DNA from: Paenibacillus cymbidii
GTDB taxonomy: Bacteria; Bacillota; Bacilli; Paenibacillales; NBRC-103111
DNA length: 64,000 bases
NCBI RefSeq assembly: GCF_004764705.1
Contig: NZ_SHLX01000041.1
Location: forward strand, 1 to 64,000
Direction of reading: 5' to 3'
Positions 34,028 to 43,485 of this stretch are shown here, piece by piece. The translations under genes and the position numbers were made by a program. A model generated the notes under the pieces. The model had not been told where the DNA came from. It saw only the letters and a list, made by a program, of their open reading frames with translations, and made no database searches. How positions within the stretch are numbered: the stretch's first letter is position 1; every line of letters begins with the position of its first letter.

Positions 34028-36031
34028 TTACACTTCCCGGCCGCTGATCAGCGCCGCGTCATCGGCCGGATCGGCCCACGGCGTCGCATACGTCGGCTGG
34101 TTCACGTACCGCTGCATCGCGATCCGCAGCTGAATGCCCGCGCCCGGGGCGAGCTGCACGGCAAACCATTTGCCGCCGACGGCGATTTCCGCCTGTACAG
34201 CCGCGTCCGCGCTCGGTCCACTGTTGCCCGCCGCCGCGCCCGCCGTCGTGCCTTGCTCCGAAGCCAGCACGTACGCCGTCTCGAATCGGTGCTCGCCGAA
34301 CGTGCCGGCCTGGATGATGACTTCTTTCTCCGCGAACAGGTCGAGGTTGACCAGGCTCAGCGTCACCGAATCGTCCGCCAGCTCCGATACCAGCGCGGCG
34401 ACCGATTCCGGCAAGCCCGGCCGCTGCCCCTGCGCGTCGAAATAGCGCACGCGCCCGTGCTGCAAGCCGCCATGCGAAATGTGCATCGGCGCGCCCAGCA
34501 TCAGCTGCAGCAACCCTTCAAAATAAACCGGGCACATCTCCTGCCACTTGTGAATGCTTGACAGCGCGCCTTCGCTGAAGCCGTCCTCCGTCCAGCCGGC
34601 CGGGTCTCCCTCGGGAGAGCGCAGCTTCTCCAGCTGAAGCGAAACGAGCTGGCAGTTCGCTTCGAGAATCCGCTCCGGATAATCCGGCCGCTGGCCGCGC
34701 ATGTATTGGAACCAAGGCACCGTGTTGGCGATGTAGTGCTTCGTTTCTTTGCCCGTCCGCGGGTTGCCGCCGGAATAGTTGGGCACGTCGACGTACAGGT
34801 GGTAGTCCTGGATCGCGATCCGCTCCAGCCGCTGCGCGTCTTCTTCGGCCATCGACACTGTCCACAGGTACACCGGATATACCGGGTTCGGCACCTTGTA
34901 AGCTGCCCAGCCCGTATCGAAATGCTTGTGCGGCGTCACCCACTTGCCGTTCTCCTCGCGGCCGAGCGCCCAGTTGCGGTCGATCTGCTCGCGCGCCAGA
35001 CGCAGCCGGTCGCGGTCGCCGGTCAGCAGCACCGCGTTCATCGAGGCGTTGACGAGCGGCTCGATGATCGTCATGAAGCCGTGCGGCCAACGCCAGCCGT
35101 AGTAGCCGCCCCACCATTTGCCGTCGTTGAACTGGCCGATCTCGCCGTTCAGGCCGACGTTGTCCGGCATGATGCCGCCATTGCGCTCCGCGCGTTCGCT
35201 CCAGGCGTCGATGTAGCCCAGCACCCATTGACGCAGCGATTCCTCGCCCGAGTACAGGAACGCGTGCGTAATCAGCCCGGTCGCGTTCAGGTTGAGCGGC
35301 ACGTCGCCGCGCGTCATCCGTTCGTTCATCAGCCGCACAATATGGCCGTAAATTTCGTCGTTCGACCATTGGCACTTGCCCGACGCGAAGTCGACGCCCG
35401 GAATATCTTCGTACGGGGCCAAATAATTGTCGAGAATGCCGCGGTGCGTGCACCAGTCCTCTTCGGTCAGCACGTGGCGCGGGCCGCGGCTGCCGGTGAT
35501 CGGCGAACGAATCAGCTTGCGTTCCTTGTCGTAGTTGTCGGCTTCGGCATCGTCGCCCGTGTACATGGCGGCAAAACGTTGGGCCCGCTGCCGGTCCTTC
35601 AGCACGAGCGGATCGGTCAGCCCGAGGAAGTAGAAGTACAAGTACCCTTCGCCATGGTGCATCCAATCGTAGTAAGCGTCGAAATCGCGGTAAATTTGCC
35701 CGTATTGCGTCCATTGCCAGGTGATTCCTTCCCACGCCAGCCTTCCGAGCTGGTGCGCCTTTTCGCTGCCGCCGAGCACGTACAGCAGCGACAAGTACAT
35801 GAAGCCTTCGTACGGATCGTCGGAGCCGTCCATGCCGGGCCAGTCCTTCCGCCACGTCAGCGTGCCGTCGGGCCGGATATAACGTTCGGCGAATTCTTCC
35901 GCCGCCTTGTTCAGCGTTTGCATCAGATGGTGCTCCAGCAGCGCCCAGCGCGGCGGAATCCAGGTGTCCGTCGAGCGGACCGACGGAATGGCGGCTGCGG
36001 CAGCCCGGTTCGGTTGATAATGCGACGACAT
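34028..36031 (-). CDS. Uncharacterised large alpha-helical protein, possibly an (alpha/alpha)-barrel glycan enzyme
   Basis: 667 residues, no signal peptide. Tryptophan- and aspartate-rich stretches (TWRKDWPGMDGSDDPYEGF, DAYYDWMHHGEGYLYFYFLG, WWGGYYGWRWPHGF) and regular helix spacing look like an (alpha/alpha)6 barrel as in GH88/GH105 or polysaccharide lyases. A beta-rich C-terminal part follows residue 560. I cannot assign a family. It is next to a GntR regulator on the same strand and between two sugar transporters, so a role in glycan breakdown is likely but inferred. Confidence 0.7.
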   Translation of the reverse strand: MSSHYQPNRAAAAAIPSVRSTDTWIPPRWALLEHHLMQTLNKAAEEFAERYIRPDGTLTWRKDWPGMDGSDDPYEGFMYLSLLYVLGGSEKAHQLGRLAWEGITWQWTQYGQIYRDFDAYYDWMHHGEGYLYFYFLGLTDPLVLKDRQRAQRFAAMYTGDDAEADNYDKERKLIRSPITGSRGPRHVLTEEDWCTHRGILDNYLAPYEDIPGVDFASGKCQWSNDEIYGHIVRLMNERMTRGDVPLNLNATGLITHAFLYSGEESLRQWVLGYIDAWSERAERNGGIMPDNVGLNGEIGQFNDGKWWGGYYGWRWPHGFMTIIEPLVNASMNAVLLTGDRDRLRLAREQIDRNWALGREENGKWVTPHKHFDTGWAAYKVPNPVYPVYLWTVSMAEEDAQRLERIAIQDYHLYVDVPNYSGGNPRTGKETKHYIANTVPWFQYMRGQRPDYPERILEANCQLVSLQLEKLRSPEGDPAGWTEDGFSEGALSSIHKWQEMCPVYFEGLLQLMLGAPMHISHGGLQHGRVRYFDAQGQRPGLPESVAALVSELADDSVTLSLVNLDLFAEKEVIIQAGTFGEHRFETAYVLASEQGTTAGAAAGNSGPSADAAVQAEIAVGGKWFAVQLAPGAGIQLRIAMQRYVNQPTYATPWADPADDAALISGREV

Positions 36032-36082
36032 CGGTCATAACCTCCATCATTTGTTGGCAAAATAAGATTGGCTTGCGACGGC

Positions 36083-36796
36083 TTAAATCTCGCCGCCGTT
36101 CTGCTCGATCGCCAGCCGGATGTTGCGGCTGGAGTAATCCAGGTGCTCGCGCAGCACGCGTTTGGTAGCTTCGCTGTCGCCGGTCAGCATGCTGTCCAGG
36201 ATGGCACGGTGCTGTTCGACCGCGCGGGCCATCATCTCGCGGGTGACTAACGCGCCGCCGAAATTCAGGAAACGGTAATGCATCAGATTGCGGTACATTT
36301 CGACGTTCTTGCGGTTGCCGGCCGCCCCGACGAAAGCGAGATGAAAGTCGAGATCGAAATTCGCCTGCCCCTTGTTGTCGTCATCGGCGCGGAGTATCGC
36401 TTGCTCGGCGATCTCTACGATAGCGGCGGCTTCCGCCAACACCGACCGCAGCCGGTCCTGCGGCAGCAGCGCCAGCCGGTCGATCGTCCAGCTGTCGATC
36501 ATGTCGCGGCATGCCATGATGTCGATCACGTTGTCTTCCTGTACCGGATTGACGAACGTGCCAACCTTCGACACGGTGCGCACGAGCCCTTCCATCTCGA
36601 GCCGGATGAGCGCGTCGCGGATCGGCGTGCGGCTGATGCCGAGCTGCTCGGCCAGCTCGGGAATGAGCAGCTTCTCATTGGCCCCGAACTGGCGCGCCAG
36701 AATCCGCTCCTTCAGCAGCTGATATGCCTGGTCCCAAATATTCGCGACCTGCAGCTTCGGCAGCCGCTGCGCGGACGGTTGATCCGCAGGGGCCAT
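36083..36796 (-). CDS. GntR-family (FadR/FCD) regulator
   Basis: 237 residues from ATG 36796, eight bases after AAAGGAG; a longer start at 36814 overlaps that site. Winged helix AYQLLKERILARQFGANEKL and GISRTPIRDALIRLEMEGLV, then an FCD ligand domain with FDLDFHLAFV and EQHRAILDSMLTGD. A perfect palindrome lies upstream. It is likely to control itself and the helical protein downstream, in response to a sugar acid. Confidence 0.9.
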   Translation of the reverse strand: MAPADQPSAQRLPKLQVANIWDQAYQLLKERILARQFGANEKLLIPELAEQLGISRTPIRDALIRLEMEGLVRTVSKVGTFVNPVQEDNVIDIMACRDMIDSWTIDRLALLPQDRLRSVLAEAAAIVEIAEQAILRADDDNKGQANFDLDFHLAFVGAAGNRKNVEMYRNLMHYRFLNFGGALVTREMMARAVEQHRAILDSMLTGDSEATKRVLREHLDYSSRNIRLAIEQNGGEI

Positions 36797-36819
36797 CGGG
36801 TCATCTCCTTTCATGTTTT

Positions 36820-36835
36820 ATGTTGTATACAACAT
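36820..36835. promoter_or_regulatory. GntR (FadR-type) operator
   Basis: Perfect 16-bp palindrome ATGTTGTATACAACAT, matching the T-G-T-N-A-C-A style of FCD-GntR sites, just upstream of the gntR start. Supports autoregulation. Confidence 0.75.
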
Positions 36836-36865
36836 ACCAAGACTAGCCGGGCACTGTCAATTGTC

Positions 36866-36897
36866 AAAAAAAAATCGGCGCCTTCGCGGGCGCCGAT
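36866..36897 (-). terminator. Intrinsic terminator of the seven-gene glycan operon
   Basis: Read leftward: 9-bp stem ATCGGCGCC and GGCGCCGAT with a 6-nt loop, followed by eight U. It sits 11 bases after the MalG-type permease stop. Confidence 0.93.
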
Positions 36898-36907
36898 AGA
36901 AACTGAT

Positions 36908-37735
36908 TTATCCTTTCACCGCACCTGCCGTTACGCCTTCGATAAACCGTTCCCTGGCGAACAGGAAAACGACGAACAGGGGAATGAACGAGAGGAAGGT
37001 AGCCGCCATCATTTCGCCGGAAGTGACTTGTCCGAACGACCGCATGCCGGCGATGCCGACGGGCAGCGTTTTCATTTTCTCCTCGGTCGTAATAATGAGC
37101 GGCCACAACAAATTGCCCCAGTTCAGGATAAAATAGAAAATCGTCAGCACGGCGAGCGAAGACTGGATCACCGGCAGCACGATGCGAAAGAACAGGCCGT
37201 ATTCGCCGCAGCCGTCCAGCTTGGCCGATTCCAGCAGCTCGCCCGGGAGGACGCGGATGAATTGCATCATCAGGAATACCCCGAACGCGCTGGGAATCGT
37301 CGGCACGATCAAGCCCCAATACGAGTTGGTCCAGCCGAGCCGATCGACGATGAGGAAGCTCGGGATGATCGTCACGATGCCCGGGATCATCGTTGTGGCC
37401 AGCATGACGGCGATCATCGGGCGTTTGCCGGCAAATTCCCGTTTGGCGAACGCATAACCCGACATGGAACTGACCAGCAGCATAAAAACAGCGCCTACCC
37501 CGCAAACGATCACGCTGTTCGCGAACCATCGGCCGAAGCGGGACGACCCTTCGAACAAGGCGAGATAGTTCGCCCAACTGCCGTCGTCCGGCCAAAACTT
37601 GGGCGGATAAGCGAGCAGATTCGTCGTCTGGCGAAACGACGAAACGAGCAACAGCCAGACGGGCAATACGATGCCCAAGGCTGTCGCCGCCAACAAGACA
37701 TGTTTGACGACGGTCCGCGTCCGACTCGTTTTCAA
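36908..37735 (-). CDS. Sugar ABC transporter permease, MalG-type (second system)
   Basis: 275 residues, six membrane segments, EAA motif LLESAKLDGCGEYGLFF and the tail FIEGVTAGAVKG. Last gene of the leftward operon, before a strong terminator. Partner of the MalF-type protein upstream; no ATPase in the operon. Confidence 0.93.
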   Translation of the reverse strand: MKTSRTRTVVKHVLLAATALGIVLPVWLLLVSSFRQTTNLLAYPPKFWPDDGSWANYLALFEGSSRFGRWFANSVIVCGVGAVFMLLVSSMSGYAFAKREFAGKRPMIAVMLATTMIPGIVTIIPSFLIVDRLGWTNSYWGLIVPTIPSAFGVFLMMQFIRVLPGELLESAKLDGCGEYGLFFRIVLPVIQSSLAVLTIFYFILNWGNLLWPLIITTEEKMKTLPVGIAGMRSFGQVTSGEMMAATFLSFIPLFVVFLFARERFIEGVTAGAVKG

Positions 37736-37763
37736 CGCCTGTCTCCTCCTTTCTCCCGCGGGT

Positions 37764-38651
37764 TCAATATTCCGTATCCGATTTCAACACCCTCATTTGC
37801 ACCAAGGCGATCGCCAGCATGAACGCGAGGAAGATCATCGACATGGCGGCGCCGGTGCCGATCCGGTCGTCCAGCAGCGTCACCCGGTAGATGAAGAACA
37901 CGACGCTTTCGCTCCCCCGTACAGGGCCGCCGTTGGTCAGAATGAAGATGGAATCAAAAATTTGGCCGATAAAAATCGACGTCATGACGACATTGAGCAG
38001 AATCGCGTTTTTGATCAGCGGCAAGGTGATGCGAGTCAACTCCTGCCACGGCGTACATCCGTCGATTTGGGCCGCGTCGCCGTATTCGCCCGGGATGTTG
38101 CGCAGCGCCGCTACATAGATGAACGTGTAGAACGTGGCGCCTTTCCAGATTTCCAGCATGCATACGGCAAGCTTGGCCATGAGCGGGCTGCCGAACCAGT
38201 CCACTGCCGGCATGCCGAGCGAAGTGAGCACGTAGTTGAGCGGCCCGGCCTGGGAGAGGACATAGGCGAATATAATGCCGCCGGCAACCATCGAGATGAT
38301 GAGCGGCATAAAAAAGACCGTCTCGTACACCGCAGCGGCACGGCTCTTGCGGCGGATCAGCAAGGCGAGCGCGAGGGCAATCGCCTGGCCGCACGGAATG
38401 ATGACGACGATATAGAACAGCGTGTTCAGAAATCCCCCGAGATACAGCCGGGCATTGGACAACACTTTGGCAAAATTGGCCCATCCGACCCATTCCATGG
38501 CGTCCAGATTCAGCAAACTGCCTTGCGTAAAGCTGAGAATGACGATGAACAGGATGGGAAGGATGGAAAAGACGCCGGCCAGCAGCAAATAAGGCAATAC
38601 GAACGTATACGAAATGAGCGTCTGTTTCCATTTTGCATGCACCGTCGACAT
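37764..38651 (-). CDS. Sugar ABC transporter permease, MalF-type (second system)
   Basis: 295 residues from ATG 38651, with AAAGGAGG just upstream; the frame opens earlier over a stem-loop and that part is not coding. Membrane segments throughout and an EAA loop GEYGDAAQIDGCTPWQEL. It partners the MalG-type protein downstream. Confidence 0.92.
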   Translation of the reverse strand: MSTVHAKWKQTLISYTFVLPYLLLAGVFSILPILFIVILSFTQGSLLNLDAMEWVGWANFAKVLSNARLYLGGFLNTLFYIVVIIPCGQAIALALALLIRRKSRAAAVYETVFFMPLIISMVAGGIIFAYVLSQAGPLNYVLTSLGMPAVDWFGSPLMAKLAVCMLEIWKGATFYTFIYVAALRNIPGEYGDAAQIDGCTPWQELTRITLPLIKNAILLNVVMTSIFIGQIFDSIFILTNGGPVRGSESVVFFIYRVTLLDDRIGTGAAMSMIFLAFMLAIALVQMRVLKSDTEY

Positions 38652-38671
38652 GACCCTCCTTTCGCTCGGGC

Positions 38672-38705
38672 GGCAAGCGAGGCTGTTATGGCAGCCCCGC
38701 TCGCC
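38672..38705 (-). other. Very stable stem-loop between binding protein and permease genes
   Basis: On the leftward transcript a 14-bp stem (two G-U pairs) with a 6-nt loop lies between the binding-protein stop and the permease start. No U-run follows. It matches in position the stem-loop at 30294-30327 of the other transporter operon and likely sets the expression ratio. Confidence 0.75.
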
Positions 38706-38738
38706 CGGTCTTATTTTCCCGCGTTCCAACGGGTTGGT

Positions 38739-40046
38739 TTAATTGGCGTATTCGTTTACGGCGTCCTTCAGCGCTTGCGCCGGCGACTTCGCCTCCAGCA
38801 GCGCGGCATCGCGCATGTTGCGCACGATGTCGAACGCTTTGCTGAACCGGTCGTTCGGCGGGTACAACTGCAAGGTTTGGATCGATTTTTTGACGACGTC
38901 CATCACTTCGTCCCCCACGTACATGCTGTCGTTCGCTTCCGGCAGCGGGGAGAGGAAGTTGGCTTTCTCCAGATACAGCTTCGCGTTCTCTTTGGAAGTA
39001 ACGAACGAGATGAATTTCCAGGCTTCGTCCTTGTGCTTCGATTTTTCGGCGATCGCCAGCATGCCGAGTCCGCCGTACGCTTCCCGTTGTTTGGCCGGAT
39101 CGGTTGCCGGGCCCGCCGGATTGAGAAACGCGCCGAGCGGGAAGTTGGGGGCGTTCGTCCGCACGGTCGAGATGAAGCCCGCCTGCGCCATAATCATGGC
39201 GATTTTGTTGTCCTTATAGAACGCCTGGCCGAGCTGATCGTCGTTCGGGAATACGGTCGGCTTGGGCGCCACTTTGTATTTGACCACCAGATCGGTCAAG
39301 TACTGCAGCCCTTTCTGCCCTTCCGGGGTGTTGAAGCCGAGCTTCGTAATGTCCTTGTTCTGATCGGCGTACAGATAAGCGCCGGCCTGGCCCATCCAGG
39401 CGATCACGTTCTGCTCGGAGATGCCGCCGATGGCGTAGCGGCCGTCCTTGGTCAGCTTCTGGGAGACGTCGATCATTTCCTGCCACGTTTGCGGCGGCTG
39501 TACGTTCGCTTCCTTGAACAAATCTTTATTGTACAGGATGATCGAGCTGGCCGCTACGAAAGGCATGGTGTATATTTTGCCGTTGATGCGCATGTAGTCG
39601 ATGACGCTTTTGGAATATTTGGCTTGCTCCGCACTCGTAAAGTAAGAGGCAAGATCGGCAAGCTGCCCGCTCTTTGCGAATTTGACGAAATACTCCGGCA
39701 TGTAGGAGACGTCCGGCGGACTGCCGCCCGCGAAGGCTGCCGTATACTTCTGATCCCAGCTGTCCCACGGCGTCTCCAGAAATTCGACATGAATGTTCGG
39801 GTTGGCGGCTTCGAACTTCTGGATGATCGTGGCCCAGACATCTTTTTCGTTGGCAAAATGGGGAGCTTTCCAGAAGGTGAGCGTCACTTTTTCGCCTGGC
39901 TTGGCGGTACTGCCGGTGCTGGCGCCAGGGCTTGGGCTTCCGGACGCGGTGCCCGATTTCCCGGCATTGCCGCCGCTGCAGGCGGCGAGGACGACAGTGA
40001 GAAGCAGGCAGATCAGGGCGAGCGCGGACCACTTTTTGCTATTCAT
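38739..40046 (-). CDS. Sugar ABC transporter substrate-binding lipoprotein (second system)
   Basis: 435 residues. Signal with lipobox VLAAC near residue 22, then a Ser/Gly/Ala linker. The mature domain (VTLTFWKAPHF, GSPPDVSYMPEYFV, MPFVAASSIILYNKDLF) is a family-1 sugar-binding protein. It would capture an oligosaccharide at the cell surface for the following permeases. The stem-loop after it may stabilise its message. Confidence 0.93.
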   Translation of the reverse strand: MNSKKWSALALICLLLTVVLAACSGGNAGKSGTASGSPSPGASTGSTAKPGEKVTLTFWKAPHFANEKDVWATIIQKFEAANPNIHVEFLETPWDSWDQKYTAAFAGGSPPDVSYMPEYFVKFAKSGQLADLASYFTSAEQAKYSKSVIDYMRINGKIYTMPFVAASSIILYNKDLFKEANVQPPQTWQEMIDVSQKLTKDGRYAIGGISEQNVIAWMGQAGAYLYADQNKDITKLGFNTPEGQKGLQYLTDLVVKYKVAPKPTVFPNDDQLGQAFYKDNKIAMIMAQAGFISTVRTNAPNFPLGAFLNPAGPATDPAKQREAYGGLGMLAIAEKSKHKDEAWKFISFVTSKENAKLYLEKANFLSPLPEANDSMYVGDEVMDVVKKSIQTLQLYPPNDRFSKAFDIVRNMRDAALLEAKSPAQALKDAVNEYAN

Positions 40047-40091
40047 CGAAACAACGACCCCCTCATAATTGTTGTCGTACGTTTGGTTCGT

Positions 40092-40901
40092 CTAGGCAAG
40101 CGCAAGCAGCCGCTTGGCATTGCGCCCCAGGATGTCCAGCTTGATCGATTCGGGTATAGCGGCGAACGCCACGTTGCCGATCTCCCAGCAGATATTGTTG
40201 TAAATGGTATCGCTGGAGAAGAGCAGCTTGCTCGTATCCGCCTCGCGGACGAAGCGTTCGGCCGTCGTGCGGGAATAAATGAACGCGCCGTTCAAGTCGA
40301 GGTAAACGTTGTCGAACCGGTTGGCCAGTTCGATGGCAATCGATAATTCGGGCTCCCTGCCGCCGCAATGGCCGAGCAGGATTCTGGCATTCGGGTAGCG
40401 GGCGGCCAAGTCGCGGAACATGGAAGGCTCCGAATGGGCGCCCCAGGCGTGCGAAAGCACGATCAGCCCGGCTTGGTCGGCGTATTCCCACATCGGGGCG
40501 TAGCCGGGCCCGGAGATCGGATACCGGTTGATTTCCGGATGAACCTTGAAGCCGATAAACTGTTTCGTCAGCGCCAGGCAGCGGGCCGCCGCGTCCAGAC
40601 TCGCTTCGGGCAAGTAAGGGATATACGTGATCCATCCGAGCAGCTTCGGGTCCTGCAGCATGTAGGCGCCCAGATCGAGATTGGCCTGCAGGTCGGCGCT
40701 CGCAAGCCCTCTCAGCATCGAGATGACGGAGTAATCGACTCCCACGCGCGCCATCGTGCGGGTATAATGAACGAGTTGTTCGTCTTCATCGGCATAGGCC
40801 AGGTAAAGATTGGGGTAGGCGCCGAGATGGCAATGCATGTCGATCAAGGTTATGTCGTGCAGCGGCAGTCCGCTTCGGGCAAGCTCCGCAACGGTTGTCA
40901 T
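40092..40901 (-). CDS. Amidohydrolase-2-family metal hydrolase or decarboxylase
   Basis: 269 residues from ATG 40901 with GAGAGGTG upstream, five bases after the previous stop. The N-terminal metal motif DMHCHLGAY, LSHAWG, LLGHCGG and SSDTIYNN give the set of metal ligands expected of this TIM-barrel family. Relatives are lactonases or decarboxylases acting on aromatic or sugar-acid substrates. Followed by the transporter genes. Confidence 0.85.
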   Translation of the reverse strand: MTTVAELARSGLPLHDITLIDMHCHLGAYPNLYLAYADEDEQLVHYTRTMARVGVDYSVISMLRGLASADLQANLDLGAYMLQDPKLLGWITYIPYLPEASLDAAARCLALTKQFIGFKVHPEINRYPISGPGYAPMWEYADQAGLIVLSHAWGAHSEPSMFRDLAARYPNARILLGHCGGREPELSIAIELANRFDNVYLDLNGAFIYSRTTAERFVREADTSKLLFSSDTIYNNICWEIGNVAFAAIPESIKLDILGRNAKRLLALA

Positions 40902-40906
40902 TCGGT

Positions 40907-41659
40907 TCACCTCTCCATCAGACGCTCCAGGTTTTTGTAAGCGATGTTTGCCTTGTCCGTCTCCGGCAGTTCGGCGTAAGCCAGCATCGTCACGGAAGGG
41001 CCGGGCGAATTGAACGGCCGGTTGCTTCCCCACAGCAGCCGCTCGGAGCCGAACAGCGCGACGGTGCGCTCGTAGGTCAGCCAGTTGTCGTTGACGGACA
41101 TTTCCACGTAGACGTTCGGATGCTGCTCCAGGAAGCTGTACCACATCATATTCCGGCGGTGCGGGGCTTCGGTCAGCACGAAAGCGACGTCCCGGTATTG
41201 CCGGCACAGCTGCTCGAACAATGGGTTTTCCCCGATGATATCGCCTTCCTGGTAGATTTCGCCGTAGGACAGCATGACCGTCAAGCCGAGCCGCTGGGCG
41301 ATGGCCAGCATCTCCGTCACGTGGGCGGAGCCGAGCGTATAGCCGTGTTCGCGGGGAAACATCCGCACGAAGCGAACGCGATGGGCGGTCAATTCCTGTT
41401 CCAGGTACGCCCAGCCCTGCTCGTACTTATAGTGCGGCGATACGACGAAACAGGGGACAATAGACGGCTCGTTCCGGCATAGAGCGGCCAATTTGGCATT
41501 GCCGGCTGCTGGATGCAGCGAGCGGGCGTCGGCATGGTAGGCGACCGTCTTTTCGATGCCGAATGGGGTCGAGATGCGGATGCATTCCGCTTCGTCGCGG
41601 ATCGACACCTGTTCCCTGACATAAGCCCCGATCATGGTGTTGGCGTCATACAATTTCAC
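40907..41659 (-). CDS. Amidohydrolase-like protein lacking the N-terminal metal ligands
   Basis: 250 residues, similar in fold to the next gene. Where the family has Asp-x-His-x-His, this protein has YDANTMIGAY, so the two histidines are missing; LSYGE stands where the neighbour has LSHAWG. Strand-end motifs VLTEAPHRR and LWGSNRPF remain. It may be a catalytically inactive partner, or use a different mechanism. The gene pair overlaps closely (5-base gap), suggesting a heteromeric complex. Confidence 0.72.
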   Translation of the reverse strand: MKLYDANTMIGAYVREQVSIRDEAECIRISTPFGIEKTVAYHADARSLHPAAGNAKLAALCRNEPSIVPCFVVSPHYKYEQGWAYLEQELTAHRVRFVRMFPREHGYTLGSAHVTEMLAIAQRLGLTVMLSYGEIYQEGDIIGENPLFEQLCRQYRDVAFVLTEAPHRRNMMWYSFLEQHPNVYVEMSVNDNWLTYERTVALFGSERLLWGSNRPFNSPGPSVTMLAYAELPETDKANIAYKNLERLMER

Positions 41660-41698
41660 GGGCCCCGTCTCCTTTCTCTTTCAAAAATGAGGCAGCGT

Positions 41699-43447
41699 TC
41701 AAACGGTAGCGGCGTCGAACAGCCGTTTGATGGTGCGGTAGGCCGCTTTCTCCTTGCGGTCGATCGTCACGACGCCGTAAGGACCGTAGGGCGACTTCCA
41801 CATCGTATCGCTCGTGCCGACAAAATCCCGGCGATGGTAGTAATCCGCCCAGCTCCAGACGACTCCTCCCTGAATGCCGGCGTCGAGGATCGCCTGCCAT
41901 ACTTTCTCCAGATAGGCCGCCTGGTACGTCTCCGAAAACCGGTCCTCGCTTTGCAGCCCCAGGATGCCATGCGTTCCGAATTCCGTCATCACGACGGGTT
42001 TGCCGGCATATTCGTCCGCGGTTGCCCGCAAATGCTTCTCCGTCGGCACACGCACCAGCTCGTCAAGCGACGGAATGTCGAGCGCCACGTTCTGATGGAA
42101 CAAGCCGTAGTACAAATTGACGCAGACCAGATCGGCATCTTCAAAAGCGAGGTGGCCCGGGGAACCGGTTGTCACGAACGTCACCAGCCGGTCCGGATCG
42201 AGCTGCCGGGCGCGGCCGAGCAGCCTGCGCATGGCGGCGATTCCTTCTTCCGAGTTGGTGCCGGATTCGTTGCACATGCTCCAGGCGATGACGCACGGAT
42301 GGTTGCCGTCGCGACGGATCATCTCTTCCAGCGCGATCTCCGCCCGATCGACCACTTCCGGGATATAGGGGCGGTCGCGGCCTTCGGACAGCCACCAGTT
42401 CAGCGGAATTTCCTCCATGAACAGCAGGCCGATTTCGTCCATCAGCTCGAGGTGCACCGGATCCTGGGGATAATGCACCCGGATCAGATTGGCCCCCGTC
42501 CGCTTGATCTTCATCAGATCCTCGCGGATGACGTTTGCCGGCGCAGACGGTCCGTACTGCAAATATTCATCGTACCGGTTGAAGCCTTTGATGACAATCG
42601 GCTTGCCATTGAGCACGATTTGGTTGCCGATCGTGGCGATTGTGCGGATGCCGCATTTTTGCTCGATGCTGTCGATCGGCGACTCGCTGTCGAACAGCTG
42701 CATTGCAATCGTATACAAATGCGGGTTGTCCAGCTCCCATAATACGGGATCGGGGACGGTCAGCGAGACGGTGACGGCGGTCGTTTCGGCCGCGCCGCAC
42801 GAGAGGGGCGTTTCCGCAACGATCGTTCCCGCGCCGGCGGCGATTTCCATGCGGAGCATGCCGCGGAACGGTGCCGAGGCCGTGTGGGCCACCTTGATCT
42901 CGCACTGGACGACGGCGGTGCGGTCGTCCCCGATTCGCGTCCGAATGCGGCGCTCGTTTATGTAGGTGCGGGGGACGGTTTCCAGCGTGACGGGCTGCAG
43001 AAGGCCGCCGTATTGAATCCATTCCACGACCGGACCGCCCGGCAGCCAATGCTCCTGATGGCGGTTGTCGACGCGCAAGACGATTTCATTGACACCGTCC
43101 GCTTGCAGATAGGGGGTGAGCGCAAAGTCGAAAGGCAAGTAGGCGCCAAAATGCTCCCCCAAATAGCTGCCGTTCACCCATATTTGCGAATGGCCGCTTA
43201 CGCTGTGAAAGACGATGCGTTGCAAGCTCAGCGGATCGACACTGTGCGCCGGCAGCACGGCGGCGAACCAGCCGATGCCTTCATAGCCCCAGAAAGCAGG
43301 CTCGTAAAGGTCCCACGGTTTGGCTGCCTGTACCGTCATCCAGCCGGATTTGTCAAAGTCGGGGCGATGCCAGCCGCGCTGTACGCCAAGATCGTTCTGG
43401 TCTACCTGAAAGCGCCACTCCTGAAGCCGGGTCTGGTTTCTCAACAT
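41699..43447 (-). CDS. Glycoside hydrolase family 2 enzyme (beta-galactosidase/beta-glucuronidase type)
   Basis: 582 residues from ATG 43447 (AAAGGA six bases upstream). Jelly-roll sugar-binding domain first (IWVNGSYLGEHFGAYLPF), then an immunoglobulin-like domain, then the barrel. General acid/base Glu in WSMCNESGTN, nucleophile Glu in VVMTEFGTHG. It is short enough to be a beta-glucuronidase-like member without the extra lacZ domains. No signal peptide, so it acts on imported disaccharides. Confidence 0.93.
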   Translation of the reverse strand: MLRNQTRLQEWRFQVDQNDLGVQRGWHRPDFDKSGWMTVQAAKPWDLYEPAFWGYEGIGWFAAVLPAHSVDPLSLQRIVFHSVSGHSQIWVNGSYLGEHFGAYLPFDFALTPYLQADGVNEIVLRVDNRHQEHWLPGGPVVEWIQYGGLLQPVTLETVPRTYINERRIRTRIGDDRTAVVQCEIKVAHTASAPFRGMLRMEIAAGAGTIVAETPLSCGAAETTAVTVSLTVPDPVLWELDNPHLYTIAMQLFDSESPIDSIEQKCGIRTIATIGNQIVLNGKPIVIKGFNRYDEYLQYGPSAPANVIREDLMKIKRTGANLIRVHYPQDPVHLELMDEIGLLFMEEIPLNWWLSEGRDRPYIPEVVDRAEIALEEMIRRDGNHPCVIAWSMCNESGTNSEEGIAAMRRLLGRARQLDPDRLVTFVTTGSPGHLAFEDADLVCVNLYYGLFHQNVALDIPSLDELVRVPTEKHLRATADEYAGKPVVMTEFGTHGILGLQSEDRFSETYQAAYLEKVWQAILDAGIQGGVVWSWADYYHRRDFVGTSDTMWKSPYGPYGVVTIDRKEKAAYRTIKRLFDAATV

Positions 43448-43485
43448 ATCCGTTCCTTTCATGCGCAGGTCTGTCTGCTGTCTGT

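Noticed and set aside
34518..36050. 510-codon second minus-strand frame and a + strand frame in the same region
   Set aside because: They overlap the 667-residue protein in other frames and show the Arg/Gly/Ala bias of shadow frames.
37671..40346. 891-codon + strand frame
   Set aside because: Shadow of the permease and binding-protein genes, which have lipobox, membrane segments and EAA loops on the other strand.
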